64,000 bases of DNA, from assembly GCF_018139645.1 (NCBI RefSeq), contig NZ_JAGSPM010000009.1, positions 1 to 64,000 of the forward strand, given 5' to 3'. Both the position numbers and the translations under genes were made by a program. Shown here in pieces: positions 55,421-64,000 of this stretch. The notes below the pieces were generated by a model. It saw only the letters and a program-made list of their open reading frames with translations. It ran no database searches and was not told the origin of the DNA. Within the stretch, counting starts at the first letter, position 1; the number at the start of each line of letters is the position of its first letter. This stretch comes from Affinundibacterium baiyunense (GTDB taxonomy: Bacteria; Pseudomonadota; Gammaproteobacteria; Burkholderiales; Burkholderiaceae_D).

Positions 55421-56370
55421 GAACGTACTGTTTTTGATTTGCTCGCTAACGCACTCATTTGCGTCAAATAGTCCCATAATTTAGCGACGACTGGTTTGCC
55501 GGGCTTTTGTTCTGATGGACGCTCACGATACAAGCGGATTTCCATACGTACTTCCCATGCATCTGCGCCACCATCAGCGCGTGCTAATTGCTTTTGCTTG
55601 AGCTCACGCGTTACCGCAGATTCTGGAAGAAACGCAACGCCACGTCCTTCAAGGGCCATCATTTTGAGACCTTCTGCCATGTCAGTCTCGTAGCATTTAT
55701 CGAGATGCAGTGCTTGCTTGGTTTGCGTCAGAATCAAATCCACCATGCGTCCAAGATAAGCATTATTTGCGTAGGCTAAAAACGGTAAGGGTTCTTCGAT
55801 GGTGCCAGGCAAAATGAAATCTGGCTGACCTGCTTTATCACAGCGCGCGTACGCACGTAAAGTTTCAGTTCCCATGCTGATCATATCGTATTGGGCTGGA
55901 TCTAACAGCAAGGGCTGCTGTGGATGGTGATAGCAAAGCATAAGATCACAACCACCTTCTACCAAACTCATCACCGCATCATGCACGTTCAAAGCTAACA
56001 ATCGGCTATTGATCTCGCCAAAGTTGCTATGCAATTCACTCAGCCATTTCGGTACAAAGGTTAAGGACAAAGTATGCGGCACTGCAAAGTCGACGGTAGT
56101 CTGAATCGAAGTGCGCTTGCCGCGCAATAAGGCGCGTGCATTATTGATTTGCCCCAGCATCGCAATCGCTTGTTCAAAGAAAATTTCACCCGCGTTTGTT
56201 AAACGCGTTGGGTAAGAAGTTCGATCAATCAAATCAGCGCCTAACCAAGCTTCTAAGGATTGTATGCGTCGCGAAAACGCTGGCTGCGTTACGTGCCGCA
56301 ATTCTGCAGAACGACTGAAACTATTGGTTTCCGCCAAGGAGACGAAATCTTCTAGCCATTTGGTTTCCAT
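55411..56370 (-). CDS. LysR-family transcription regulator
   Basis: The 319-residue protein has the LysR helix-turn-helix (WLEDFVSLAETNSFSRSAELRHVTQPAFSRRIQSLEAWLGADLIDR) in residues 4-50 and a substrate domain after about 90. The target genes and inducer are unknown. The nearest minus-strand gene upstream is the ABC exporter, and rnk lies downstream beyond a repeat. The last residues and stop overlap the 15-bp tandem repeat. Confidence 0.93.
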   Translation of the reverse strand: METKWLEDFVSLAETNSFSRSAELRHVTQPAFSRRIQSLEAWLGADLIDRTSYPTRLTNAGEIFFEQAIAMLGQINNARALLRGKRTSIQTTVDFAVPHTLSLTFVPKWLSELHSNFGEINSRLLALNVHDAVMSLVEGGCDLMLCYHHPQQPLLLDPAQYDMISMGTETLRAYARCDKAGQPDFILPGTIEEPLPFLAYANNAYLGRMVDLILTQTKQALHLDKCYETDMAEGLKMMALEGRGVAFLPESAVTRELKQKQLARADGGADAWEVRMEIRLYRERPSEQKPGKPVVAKLWDYLTQMSALASKSKTVRSQR

Positions 56371-56470
56371 AGATTATTTTGAGATAAATAATATTAAAAG
56401 TTAGACTCAAACATTAGTGTCAACTACGCATTAGAACTACGACACAGCGACAGAATTCAATCGCATGAAA

Positions 56471-58312
56471 TCAAGACTCAGCCTCATTTACATTGCTAGC
56501 CGTATCATAACTATGCTGTTGTCGCTCCCACATTTGCGCATACGCACCTGCGAGTGCCATCAATTCTGGATGCGTACCACGTTCGATAATGCGCCCTTTA
56601 TCCATCACTAAAATTTGCTGTGCATCGACAATCGTCGATAGGCGATGGGCGATGACTAAGCTGGTGCGGCTCTTGGCAATTTGCTTTAATTGCGCTTGTA
56701 TCATTTGTTCCGATTTTGAATCAAGTGCCGAAGTCGCTTCGTCAAAAATCATGACCACCGGATTTTTGAGTAAAGTACGCGCAATCGCGACACGTTGTTT
56801 TTCACCGCCAGACAATTTCAAGCCACGCTCACCGACCATGGTTTCGTAGCCATCTGGCAGGCTCTCAATAAAATCATGAATATACGCAGCCTTAGCTACT
56901 GCAATCACTTCTTCTTTCGTTGCGCCGGGTTTACCGTAAGCAATGTTGTAGCCAATGGTGTCATTGAATAAGACAGTATCTTGCGGCACGATGCCAATCG
57001 CTTGGCGCAAAGAATGCTGCGTCACATCCATAATGTTTTGGCCACCAATATGAATGCTGCCAGATTGGATATCGTAGAAGCGGAACAGCAAACGCGACAG
57101 CGTTGACTTGCCTGAGCCGCTGTGCCCGACCACAGCCGTCGTGGTTCCTGCCGCAATCGTGAAATCAAGATCAAACAAAATTTGACGTTTTTCTTCGTAA
57201 CTAAAATTCACGCGTTTGAACTCTACTTCTGGCGAAGCATTGCCAGCCAATTGCAATACTGGTGCTGCTGGCTTATCGGCGATTTCTTTGTTTTGATCGA
57301 GCAAGCTAAATAGCTTTTCCATATCCGCCAAGCTTTGTTTGATCTCTCGATATAAGACTCCCAAAAAGTTTAAGGGGATATACAACTGAATCATAAAAGC
57401 ATTAACCAGTACTAAGTCACCAAGCGTCATCGTTTGGTCAATCACACCTTGCGCGGCACGCCATAAAATTAAAGTGACTGCGGTGGCGATAATCAAAGAT
57501 TGGCCCGCATTTAACATCGACAAAGTTGTTTGCGATTTGACTGCGGCTTTTTCGTAACTCTGCAAACCTTGATCGTAGCGCTGTGCTTCGTATTCTTCGT
57601 TGCCAAAATATTTCACGGTCTCATAATTGAGTAGTGAATCAATTGCTTTGGTACTGGCTTTTGAATCGAGATCATTCATGGTACGACGAAAATTCGTACG
57701 CCACTCGGTGACCGCAATCGTGAACACGATGTAAATAATCAAGGCAGCGATAGTAATAATCGCAAACCATTTATCGTATTGCAGAAATAAGTAAGTCAAT
57801 ACCAAACCTATCTCTAATAGGGTTGGCACGATACTAAATAAGGCAAATGACACCAAAGAAGAAATCGCCCGCGTGCCACGTTCGATGTCACGCGTCATTC
57901 CGCCAGTTTGTCGATTCAAATGAAAACGTAAAGACAAGGCATGCAAATGCCTAAACACCTTCAAGGCGATGGTGCGCACTGCTCTTTGTGTTACCTTGGC
58001 AAATACGAATTCACGTAATTCTGTAAATAAGGTGGTAGATAAACGCAACACGCCATAAGCGATTAGCACGCTCACTGGCAATACCATTAAGCTCACTGGG
58101 CTACTAGGATTTGCCGTTAAGCGATCAACCAATTCCTTTAGAACCAAGGGCACGCCGACATTGGCTAACTTAGCACCAACCAAAAAACTCAGCGCTAATA
58201 ACACACGCCATTTGTATGCCCATAAATAAGGCAATAAGGTCTTTACAGTGGACCAGTCACCGCGAACGGCATTAGGACTAACAGGAGAAGAAGGACGAGA
58301 GTCGCGACGCAT
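56471..58312 (-). CDS. Atm1/ABCB7-type ABC half-transporter
   Basis: The 613-residue protein fuses a six-helix membrane domain (residues about 30-330) with an ATPase having Walker A GHSGSGKST, signature LSGGEKQR, Walker B VMIFDEATSALD and H-loop VIAHRLS. The N-terminal block YLWAYKWRVLLALSFLVGAKLANVGVPL matches the Atm1-like exporter group that carries glutathione-linked metal or persulfide compounds out of the cytoplasm. It would act as a homodimer. Single gene. Confidence 0.9.
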   Translation of the reverse strand: MRRDSRPSSPVSPNAVRGDWSTVKTLLPYLWAYKWRVLLALSFLVGAKLANVGVPLVLKELVDRLTANPSSPVSLMVLPVSVLIAYGVLRLSTTLFTELREFVFAKVTQRAVRTIALKVFRHLHALSLRFHLNRQTGGMTRDIERGTRAISSLVSFALFSIVPTLLEIGLVLTYLFLQYDKWFAIITIAALIIYIVFTIAVTEWRTNFRRTMNDLDSKASTKAIDSLLNYETVKYFGNEEYEAQRYDQGLQSYEKAAVKSQTTLSMLNAGQSLIIATAVTLILWRAAQGVIDQTMTLGDLVLVNAFMIQLYIPLNFLGVLYREIKQSLADMEKLFSLLDQNKEIADKPAAPVLQLAGNASPEVEFKRVNFSYEEKRQILFDLDFTIAAGTTTAVVGHSGSGKSTLSRLLFRFYDIQSGSIHIGGQNIMDVTQHSLRQAIGIVPQDTVLFNDTIGYNIAYGKPGATKEEVIAVAKAAYIHDFIESLPDGYETMVGERGLKLSGGEKQRVAIARTLLKNPVVMIFDEATSALDSKSEQMIQAQLKQIAKSRTSLVIAHRLSTIVDAQQILVMDKGRIIERGTHPELMALAGAYAQMWERQQHSYDTASNVNEAES

Positions 58313-58632
58313 GGCTTACCATCAAAAAAGGATTTACTATATTATTCAACTTTATTGCGCCACAGCATGATAAATGCGATAAATGATTTGGCAATTAATA
58401 CAAATTATTAGCACTAATAATTAATGCTAGTAACTAATGCTAATAACTAACGCAAATGATTAGTGCAAGCAATCAATGCAAGCCATTTATTTACTAGCGA
58501 TGCCTAGCAATAGAAATAAAAATAGATACGAAGACGTGTTGACTTGATGTTGGGGCAATGCGTACGAGAATCAAGTCTACAAAGTATATTCATGCGATTG
58601 TATCGCGTTCAATCGATCTTAGAGAGAAAGCC
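58313..58632. other. Intergenic region with a 13-bp tandem repeat
   Basis: The region between the ABC exporter and the thioesterase is AT-rich and contains the repeat at 58398-58488. The last 15 bases give the thioesterase's ribosome site AGAGAGAAAGCC. Nothing else is recognised. Confidence 0.55.
58398..58488 (+). repeat. 13-bp degenerate tandem repeat, seven copies
   Basis: Units are ATACAAATTATTA, GCACTAATAATTA, ATGCTAGTAACTA, ATGCTAATAACTA, ACGCAAATGATTA, GTGCAAGCAATCA and ATGCAAGCCATTT, in register and without gaps. The consensus is about RYGCWARTAATTA. It lies in the shared leader of two divergent genes. Confidence 0.85.
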
Positions 58633-59040
58633 ATGTCAGAAAGCTCAAAAACTTCATTACCCAATTGCATGCCGACCTTACGCGTCATGCCAATGCCGTC
58701 GGATGCCAATATTCATGGCGACGTGTTCGGCGGATGGATTATGGCGCAGGTCGATATTGCTGGTGCTGTGCCGGCTGCACGGCGCGCGAATGGGCGGGTA
58801 GCGACGATTGCGGTGAATTCTTTTCTATTTAAACAACCTGTGTTTGTCGGTGACTTATTGTCTTTCTACGCAGAAGTCATCAAGGTCGGCAATACCTCGA
58901 TCACCGTATCGGTTGAAGTATATGCAGAACGTAATCGACTACAAGCGGACACCGTCAAAGTCACCGAAGCCACATTAACATATGTAGCGACTGACGAACA
59001 TCGCAAACCACGCGCCATTCCGCCATTAGACTTACTGTAA
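58633..59040 (+). CDS. YciA-type acyl-CoA thioesterase
   Basis: The protein (135 residues from the ATG at 58633) is a single hotdog domain with the family start PMPSDANIHGDVFGGWIMAQVDIAG and VNSFLFKQPVFVGDLLSFYAEV. It hydrolyses acyl-CoA esters in the cytoplasm. The longer open frame upstream has no ribosome site. Confidence 0.9.
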   Translation: MSESSKTSLPNCMPTLRVMPMPSDANIHGDVFGGWIMAQVDIAGAVPAARRANGRVATIAVNSFLFKQPVFVGDLLSFYAEVIKVGNTSITVSVEVYAERNRLQADTVKVTEATLTYVATDEHRKPRAIPPLDLL

Positions 59041-59327
59041 GTCGCTTGGTTTTATTATCCGTCAAAGCCGTCGTGATTCAATCTCGACTGCTTTGATTGA
59101 ATCATCTCTGCCGCTGCTTCACCTTCATTCATAGCTCCGCACAATGCGCACATCGATTGTGCTGTTCATTCCTCCGATTTGTCGGTGTATCGCAAACTAA
59201 ACGCGCCTCACACCAATCAACGCTACGATCCAAACTTTTCTCGCTATCGTCGAGAATCGACGCTCGCTTTGAGCATTACCCATCTTCATTGCCGTCACGA
59301 TCGAATAGCCAAACAAAGGAGTTAACT
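59041..59327. other. Intergenic region with a hairpin after the thioesterase
   Basis: TGATTCAATC (59074-59083) pairs with GATTGAATCA (59095-59104) around an 11-base loop, but no T-run follows, so it is not a clear terminator. The rest contains no recognised gene. The stretch at 59316-59321 is the AAAGGAG site of the next gene. Confidence 0.5.
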
Positions 59328-60530
59328 ATGAATCGATTTAGCCTCATTGCAGGCATCATCTTGTGCGTCTCTAGCTTATATAGCAAGGCCGCTGATACGA
59401 TTTCAAACCACGCTGCCAAACAGCAAGGCGAGCAAGCACAATCCCAACAAGCCGTGACCGCGACGATTACTATCAAGCGTTTAAGCAAGGATGATTGGGA
59501 ATTCGATTATCAGTTCTCACAAGAGATCGATGCCTTAGATTTTGGTCCACCAGTTGTTCAGTTCCGACAAGATGCATGGAAGCCAAGCAACCCAGCGATG
59601 AAAATTGCCAACAAGGCTGGCAACGAAGTATTACAACATGAGCAAGGTCGCTTTCAACGCGCCACGATTGCGGTCAAGTCGTATCACCCATTCTCACATA
59701 ATCAATATGTGCCGATGATTCACTTTTCTGATGGCGGAGTCGCACTGTTTTTAGGACATCTAACTGGCCAAGTTAGCGTAGCTGGTGTGAATCGTCCGCT
59801 CAAGACCCAATTTATAGCGCATGGATTGCCTGGTGAAAAAATCGTCTTGCCGCAAAAGGCGCAAGAAGGTGTTAGCCTATTTGCGTATTTTGGCCCACAA
59901 GAACCTATTATTGCCTCGCACGGTATTTTGGTGCTGGACCCACTTACACCGACATGGATGCGCGAAGTATTGGCAACTACAACCGAACGGGTAACCGCGT
60001 CTTACGCTAAATCATTTGAACGCATACCAAGCGAACCAGCAATGATTTTCTTTGCGATCCGTGACTTGCATTTAAAAGGCTATTCCATCAGCGGTGGAGC
60101 CTTACCAGGTCAACTGGCTTACCGCTTAGCAGGCAACGAAAGCATTATCGACAAACCCGAAAGCCGCAATCGCTTCACTTACATGATCGCGCATGAGCTA
60201 GCGCATATCTGGCAATCGATTCCCAATCGCGCTTGGGCTTCATTCCCCGAATCATGGATCAATGAAGGTGGTGCTGATGCGATTACCACAGAGACCCTAC
60301 TCATAACTGGGTTATGGTCGAAACAAGCAGTAGACCAATTTGAAGACAAACTGATCAAAGAATGTGACGACACCAAAGATCCTGTACGAATCGCGTACGC
60401 CTGTGGATTTAAACGCTTCAAGAGCTACAACACTGATGTTTTACAACTATGGAAAAAGCTCATGGATGAGAGTGATCGTAGTTCGACCGCATATAACGAA
60501 AGCATGATCCAAACAGTATTGCGCAAATAA
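59328..60530 (+). CDS. Secreted HExxH zinc-protease-like protein
   Basis: The 400-residue protein starts at the ATG at 59328 with AAAGGAG six bases before it. It has a signal peptide (RFSLIAGIILCVSSLYSKA). About residue 289 it has HELAH and, 19 residues on, Glu313 in NEGGAD, the pattern of gluzincin zinc peptidases related to M1. I do not recognise a more exact family. The N-terminal 200 residues are beta-rich (VKSYHPFSHNQYVPMIHFSDG). It is probably active in the periplasm. Confidence 0.75.
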   Translation: MNRFSLIAGIILCVSSLYSKAADTISNHAAKQQGEQAQSQQAVTATITIKRLSKDDWEFDYQFSQEIDALDFGPPVVQFRQDAWKPSNPAMKIANKAGNEVLQHEQGRFQRATIAVKSYHPFSHNQYVPMIHFSDGGVALFLGHLTGQVSVAGVNRPLKTQFIAHGLPGEKIVLPQKAQEGVSLFAYFGPQEPIIASHGILVLDPLTPTWMREVLATTTERVTASYAKSFERIPSEPAMIFFAIRDLHLKGYSISGGALPGQLAYRLAGNESIIDKPESRNRFTYMIAHELAHIWQSIPNRAWASFPESWINEGGADAITTETLLITGLWSKQAVDQFEDKLIKECDDTKDPVRIAYACGFKRFKSYNTDVLQLWKKLMDESDRSSTAYNESMIQTVLRK

Positions 60531-60845
60531 ATCACGCCACACTTTCCTACTAAATGTGTCAACAAGGCGGAGATGGTGCAACAAGCAAAGCGGTTCAAAT
60601 TGTACGGGTGCGCTCAAGTACTGCATTCATTCCTCTAACCAGCATAGACAGAAACACAGACTAATGGCATTATCAGCTTACTCGATTGTTGCTATCACTA
60701 GTCTGTTTCTATTTTCATGCAACATAATCGACACTAAAATTTTCAATACACCACCGCAGTAGCTTCAGGCATACCAAGTTCAGCAGCACAATTGATTGTT
60801 TAGGTTCGTTAGATCTTTAGTTTTCTGGCTAATATCTCTAATCCA
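60531..60845. other. Intergenic region, no reliable gene
   Basis: About 315 bases. One open frame from 60664 would encode a 32-residue lipoprotein-like peptide with LFSC, but it has no ribosome site and no convincing start. I see nothing else. Confidence 0.5.
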
Positions 60846-61637
60846 ATGCTAAAACTGTTTCAATTTAATTTGCGCTTAATTGCACTCTGTAGCTCGCTAC
60901 TGAGCGGTTCTTGTATGGCACAAAACTTAGCGCTGTATTGCGAAGAAGATCGTCCTTTGCAGTTTTATGGCACCGATGGCAAGCTAACTGGCTTTACTAT
61001 CGAAATCGTGCAAGAAATCCAAAAACGTGTTGGCAATAAAGACCGAATTCAAGTGGTTCCTTGGGCACGTGGCTTAGATAAGATTAATAACAATCCCAAT
61101 ACACTCTTGTTTAGTATGGCACGCACCCCTGAGCGTGAAGACGCTTATCAATGGATAGGTCCGATAATGTCGAATATCTATGGACTGTACGCCAAATCGG
61201 ACTCTAACTTACGCATTAACAGTATTGAAGAAGCCAAACAACTTAGCTTAATTGGTGTCTATCGAAATGATATTCGCGATCAAACTTTAACTCGGCTGGG
61301 GTTCACCAACCTTGATCGCGCAAGCTCGAATATCTCTAGCTTTAAGAAATTAATGATGGGACGCATTCCCGCCTATACCGATTCTAAACTCGGCGTTGAA
61401 AGTCTGGCGATTGCCTCTGGCTATCAAGCAAGTGACGTCAAGCTGATTTTTGAATTATTCAAAAGTGAGTTATACATTGCCGTCTCAAAAAACACCGATA
61501 AACACATAGTCGAGCAATGGAATCAAGCGCTAGAACAAATGAGGCAAGATAAAACGTTTATGAAAATCGAACAAAAATATCGACGACAAATCTCGCCGAC
61601 ATTACCCGCAACACCTTCGCTCAAATCAAAACAATAA
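60846..61637 (+). CDS. Periplasmic solute-binding protein, SBP_bac_3 type
   Basis: The 263-residue protein has a signal sequence ending CMAQN and the type 3 binding fold: LQFYGTDGKLTGFTIEIVQEIQKRVG, NTLLFSMARTPERED, then the second lobe. As with the protein at 6787, no transport partner is adjacent. It could be an orphan binding protein for amino acids or similar compounds. A terminator follows at 61678. Confidence 0.85.
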   Translation: MLKLFQFNLRLIALCSSLLSGSCMAQNLALYCEEDRPLQFYGTDGKLTGFTIEIVQEIQKRVGNKDRIQVVPWARGLDKINNNPNTLLFSMARTPEREDAYQWIGPIMSNIYGLYAKSDSNLRINSIEEAKQLSLIGVYRNDIRDQTLTRLGFTNLDRASSNISSFKKLMMGRIPAYTDSKLGVESLAIASGYQASDVKLIFELFKSELYIAVSKNTDKHIVEQWNQALEQMRQDKTFMKIEQKYRRQISPTLPATPSLKSKQ

Positions 61638-61677
61638 ACTACTCTTGCAATCGTCTGCACCTCAATCTTTCAGACAT

Positions 61678-61712
61678 AAAAAAAGCTCGGTGTTTTAACC
61701 GAGCTTTTCATT
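61678..61712. terminator. Bidirectional terminator
   Basis: AAAAGCTCGGT (61681-61691) pairs with ACCGAGCTTTT (61698-61708) around a six-base loop, with A- and T-runs on the two sides. It separates the converging solute-binding and fadD genes. Confidence 0.9.
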
Positions 61713-61793
61713 TTGCAGCGAATTCCAACTAGCTTCTAACTAATTTGCAGCAGACGAATTGCTAACTTATCGTTAAATAAGCATGCAGAAATA

Positions 61794-63491
61794 TTAGGAA
61801 CTTGGTTTCTCGTCCCGCAATGCACGACGCAAGATTTTGCCTACATTGGTTTTTGGCAGCTCAGTGCGGAATTCAATGTACTTCGGTTTTTTGTAACCGG
61901 TGAACTCTTCCTTACAGAACGCCATCAATGCTTCTTTTGTTAATGCCGGATCTTTCTTGACAACGTACAGTTTGACTGCCTCACCCGAAGTCTCATCTGG
62001 CACACCAACGCATGCACATTCCAAAACACCAGGGTGACCTGCAATTACGCCTTCGATTTCTGTTGGATAAACATTAAAGCCAGAAACCAAAATCATGTCT
62101 TTCTTGCGATCGACAATTCTGGTGAATCCGCGCTCGTCCATGATGCCAATATCACCGGACTTAAAGAAGCCATCAGGTGTGAAGGCATTTGCGGTTTCGT
62201 CGGGACGATTCCAGTATCCCATCATCACTTGTGGACCACGAATCGCGATTTCGCCGCTTTCACCTAGCGGCACTGGCTTACCATCATCATCCAAAATCGC
62301 AATTTCTGTCGACGAAATTGGCAAGCCTATACTACCCGTGAACTCTTTGGAGTCAGCGTAGTTAGCAGTCGCAACTGGCGATGTTTCAGAGAGGCCATAA
62401 CCTTCTGCAATCGCACAACCCGTCACTGCCTTCCAACGTTCTGCGACCGCTTTTTGTACCGCCATACCACCACCGGTACAGCACAAGTAGCCAGAGAAAT
62501 CGGTGTTTGCAAATTCTGGATTATTCAACAAGGCGTTGTACAAGGTATTCACCGCAGGGAAAATATTGATCTTGTACTTCTTCAATTCTTTCACAAAGCC
62601 GGGGATATCGCGCGGATTTGGAATCAAAAGATTCAAACCACCGATACGCGTACCAACCATATTACATACCGTCAAAGCGAAGATGTGATACAGCGGTAAA
62701 GCACAAACAAATACTAACTGTGGCGTCTCTTTGTGCGCGTCCATACTTGGTTTGAGCCAAGCATGATTTTGCAATACGTTAGCAACCACGTTGCGATGAC
62801 TTAATACCGCACCTTTCGAAACGCCGGTTGTACCACCTGTGTATTGCAAGAAAGCGACGTCTTCAAGCTTGATCTCCACTGGTTGAAACTTCATGGACGC
62901 GCCTTGAGCGACGACATCATTGAAACGGAATGAACCTGGTAAAGAAAAAGCTGGTACCAATTTTTTGACATGGCGCACAACGAAATTCACGATCGTGCCT
63001 TTTAAGCCACCCAACAAATCACCCATCGCGCACACCACGACATGCTTCACATCGGTATTGGCGATTGAATGTTCTAAGGTCGTCGCGAAATTCTCTAGTA
63101 CGAAAATCGCCTCTGCGCCAGAATCTTTTAATTGATGCTCAAGTTCACGGTGCGTGTACAAAGGATTGACGTTGACCACAACATAGCCAGCACGCAAAAT
63201 CGCTGCCAAAACAACAGGATATTGCAAGACATTCGGCATCATCACAGCAACGCGAGCACCGCGTTGTAGGCCGCGACTTTGCAACCATGCGCCAACTTTT
63301 TTCGACATCACATCTACTTCGCGATAAGTTAAAAACTTATCCATGCAGACATACGCATTGCGATCAGCAAATGTTTTGAAAGCCTCTTCCAATAAATGAA
63401 CTAGGGATTTGTATTGGGTAACATCGATCTCCGCTGGAACGTTTGGCGGGTAATGTTTGAGCCAAAATTTATCTGTATTTATTGTCGTCAT
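61794..63491 (-). CDS. fadD: Long-chain-fatty-acid-CoA ligase
   Basis: The 565-residue protein has the AMP-binding signature LQYTGGTTGVSKGAVLSHRN (about residues 218-238), GYGLSETSPVA, the adenylate motif FKSGDIGIMDERGFTRIVDRKKDMI and the C-terminal lysine in PKTNVGKILRR. Start ATG at 63491 with GGAGACAACAA upstream. It activates long-chain fatty acids for beta-oxidation or lipid synthesis. Confidence 0.95.
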   Translation of the reverse strand: MTTINTDKFWLKHYPPNVPAEIDVTQYKSLVHLLEEAFKTFADRNAYVCMDKFLTYREVDVMSKKVGAWLQSRGLQRGARVAVMMPNVLQYPVVLAAILRAGYVVVNVNPLYTHRELEHQLKDSGAEAIFVLENFATTLEHSIANTDVKHVVVCAMGDLLGGLKGTIVNFVVRHVKKLVPAFSLPGSFRFNDVVAQGASMKFQPVEIKLEDVAFLQYTGGTTGVSKGAVLSHRNVVANVLQNHAWLKPSMDAHKETPQLVFVCALPLYHIFALTVCNMVGTRIGGLNLLIPNPRDIPGFVKELKKYKINIFPAVNTLYNALLNNPEFANTDFSGYLCCTGGGMAVQKAVAERWKAVTGCAIAEGYGLSETSPVATANYADSKEFTGSIGLPISSTEIAILDDDGKPVPLGESGEIAIRGPQVMMGYWNRPDETANAFTPDGFFKSGDIGIMDERGFTRIVDRKKDMILVSGFNVYPTEIEGVIAGHPGVLECACVGVPDETSGEAVKLYVVKKDPALTKEALMAFCKEEFTGYKKPKYIEFRTELPKTNVGKILRRALRDEKPSS

Positions 63492-63842
63492 TTGTTGTCT
63501 CCAATCTTTTTTATATGGTCGTTAAATTATTGATGAACACTCTAACCCCGGCCATCTCTTTGCATACACCTACATCGAATCGCGGTGAATTCACTAGCGA
63601 TCTCAACGATGTTATTCAAGTCAAACAAGATGCAAGCAGGCTATTTTCTGCTTGCGATTTCTATCAAAACATTGAAAACATCAAGCCCCCACACGATACA
63701 CCAAGCCTTGCGCCATGACTATTGCTGGTGCAAATTAGCCGCGCAAAAACAGCTGAAACTGAATAAGCTCTCTAGGATTTTTTGCGACGCAACATAAATT
63801 TACAAAACCAATTTACCGATTTCGTGACCAAATAAAATCAAC
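63492..63842. other. Intergenic region before fadD
   Basis: About 350 bases with only a hairpin GCAAGCAG/CTGCTTGC (63632-63655) without a T-run. No gene recognised; it must hold the fadD promoter. Confidence 0.5.
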
Positions 63843-64000
63843 TTACAGCTTTTCTACTTGCACCAATAAATCATAAAAAGTTGGCCCACCACCCATGTCG
63901 GTTAATCGCTGACTAGTCACTTCATTTGCGTTTTTCTGATCCGACGCGAGTTTCTTCCACCAGATCGACAATGCAACAACCAAGCCGGGCTTGGCCTTCT
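63843..64000 (-). CDS. C-terminus of a molybdopterin oxidoreductase (cut by window edge)
   Basis: The last 52 codons read KAKPGLVVALSIWWKKL, then NEVTSQRLTDMGGGPTFYD and LLVQVEKL. The block LTSQ.LTDMGGG.TFYD is characteristic of the last beta-barrel (dinucleotide-binding) domain of bis-MGD oxidoreductases such as formate dehydrogenase-like proteins. Its substrate cannot be told from this end. The MocA-like gene at 38307 could serve it, though it is far away. Confidence 0.85.
   Translation of the reverse strand, partial: KAKPGLVVALSIWWKKLASDQKNANEVTSQRLTDMGGGPTFYDLLVQVEKL

Noticed and set aside
60664-60762. Possible tiny lipoprotein (LFSC box)
   Set aside because: No ribosome site, short, and no homologue known to me; kept only as a remark on the gap.
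63632-63655. Hairpin GCAAGCAG/CTGCTTGC as a terminator
   Set aside because: No T-run on either strand, so a terminator call is not supported.
63482-63718. 78-residue plus-strand frame before fadD
   Set aside because: No ribosome site, overlaps the fadD start, and its composition is random-like.

Overview
The window is a chromosomal segment of a Gram-negative betaproteobacterium, most likely Burkholderiales/Oxalobacteraceae (an Undibacterium-like genome). This rests on moderate GC, lptD-surA-pdxA-rsmA and amgK-murU blocks, a tRNA-Tyr/Gly/Thr-tuf cluster and a ubi hydroxylase-dsbC operon. The genus is an inference from gene order and protein style. Reading frames are dense, with few gaps.

Layout. 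1-600: a stringent-type promoter drives tRNA-Tyr, tRNA-Gly, tRNA-Thr and the start of tuf (minus strand). 668-16650: a peptide-processing and envelope region with an MgtC-like membrane protein, a DUF885 hydrolase, two very large S9 prolyl-oligopeptidase-type enzymes, a solute-binding protein, a secreted YciI-like protein, ArsC, a DEDDy exonuclease, a GIN-domain secreted protein and a c-type cytochrome. 16924-24744 (plus strand): glyQ-glyS, a small membrane protein, gmhB, plsC, a YgjP-type metalloprotease, an AraC regulator, a transglutaminase-like protein and gloA. 24848-32382 (minus): pgi, rsmA, pdxA, surA, lptD. 32763-35749 (plus): amgK, murU and a UbiH-type hydroxylase. 35913-41023 (minus): M61 protease, DUF3429 membrane protein, MocA-like transferase, DsbC and a second ubiquinone-type hydroxylase.

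An accessory (defence-type) region begins at tRNA-Phe (41184-41259) and runs to about 54.6 kb. It holds hipBA with operator palindromes, a decayed duplicate of the 3' half of tRNA-Phe plus its terminator (43457-43543), a tight three-gene set (winged-helix protein, AbiEii/MenT-like nucleotidyltransferase, coiled-coil DUF2130 nuclease) and a type I restriction-modification operon. A REP-associated tyrosine transposase (RAYT), flanked by two direct copies of a paired-REP element, sits between hsdS and hsdR. No integrase was found. After the island come rnk, a LysR regulator, an Atm1-type ABC exporter, a thioesterase, a secreted zinc-protease-like protein, a solute-binding protein, a FadD-type ligase and the C-terminus of a molybdopterin oxidoreductase.

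Two repeat patterns stand out. GTAG-headed REP palindromes occur with the RAYT and, with a different stem, at 20 kb and 24.8 kb. Short degenerate tandem repeats with 11-15 bp periods occur in at least seven intergenic places; three of them include the stop codon of the neighbouring gene.
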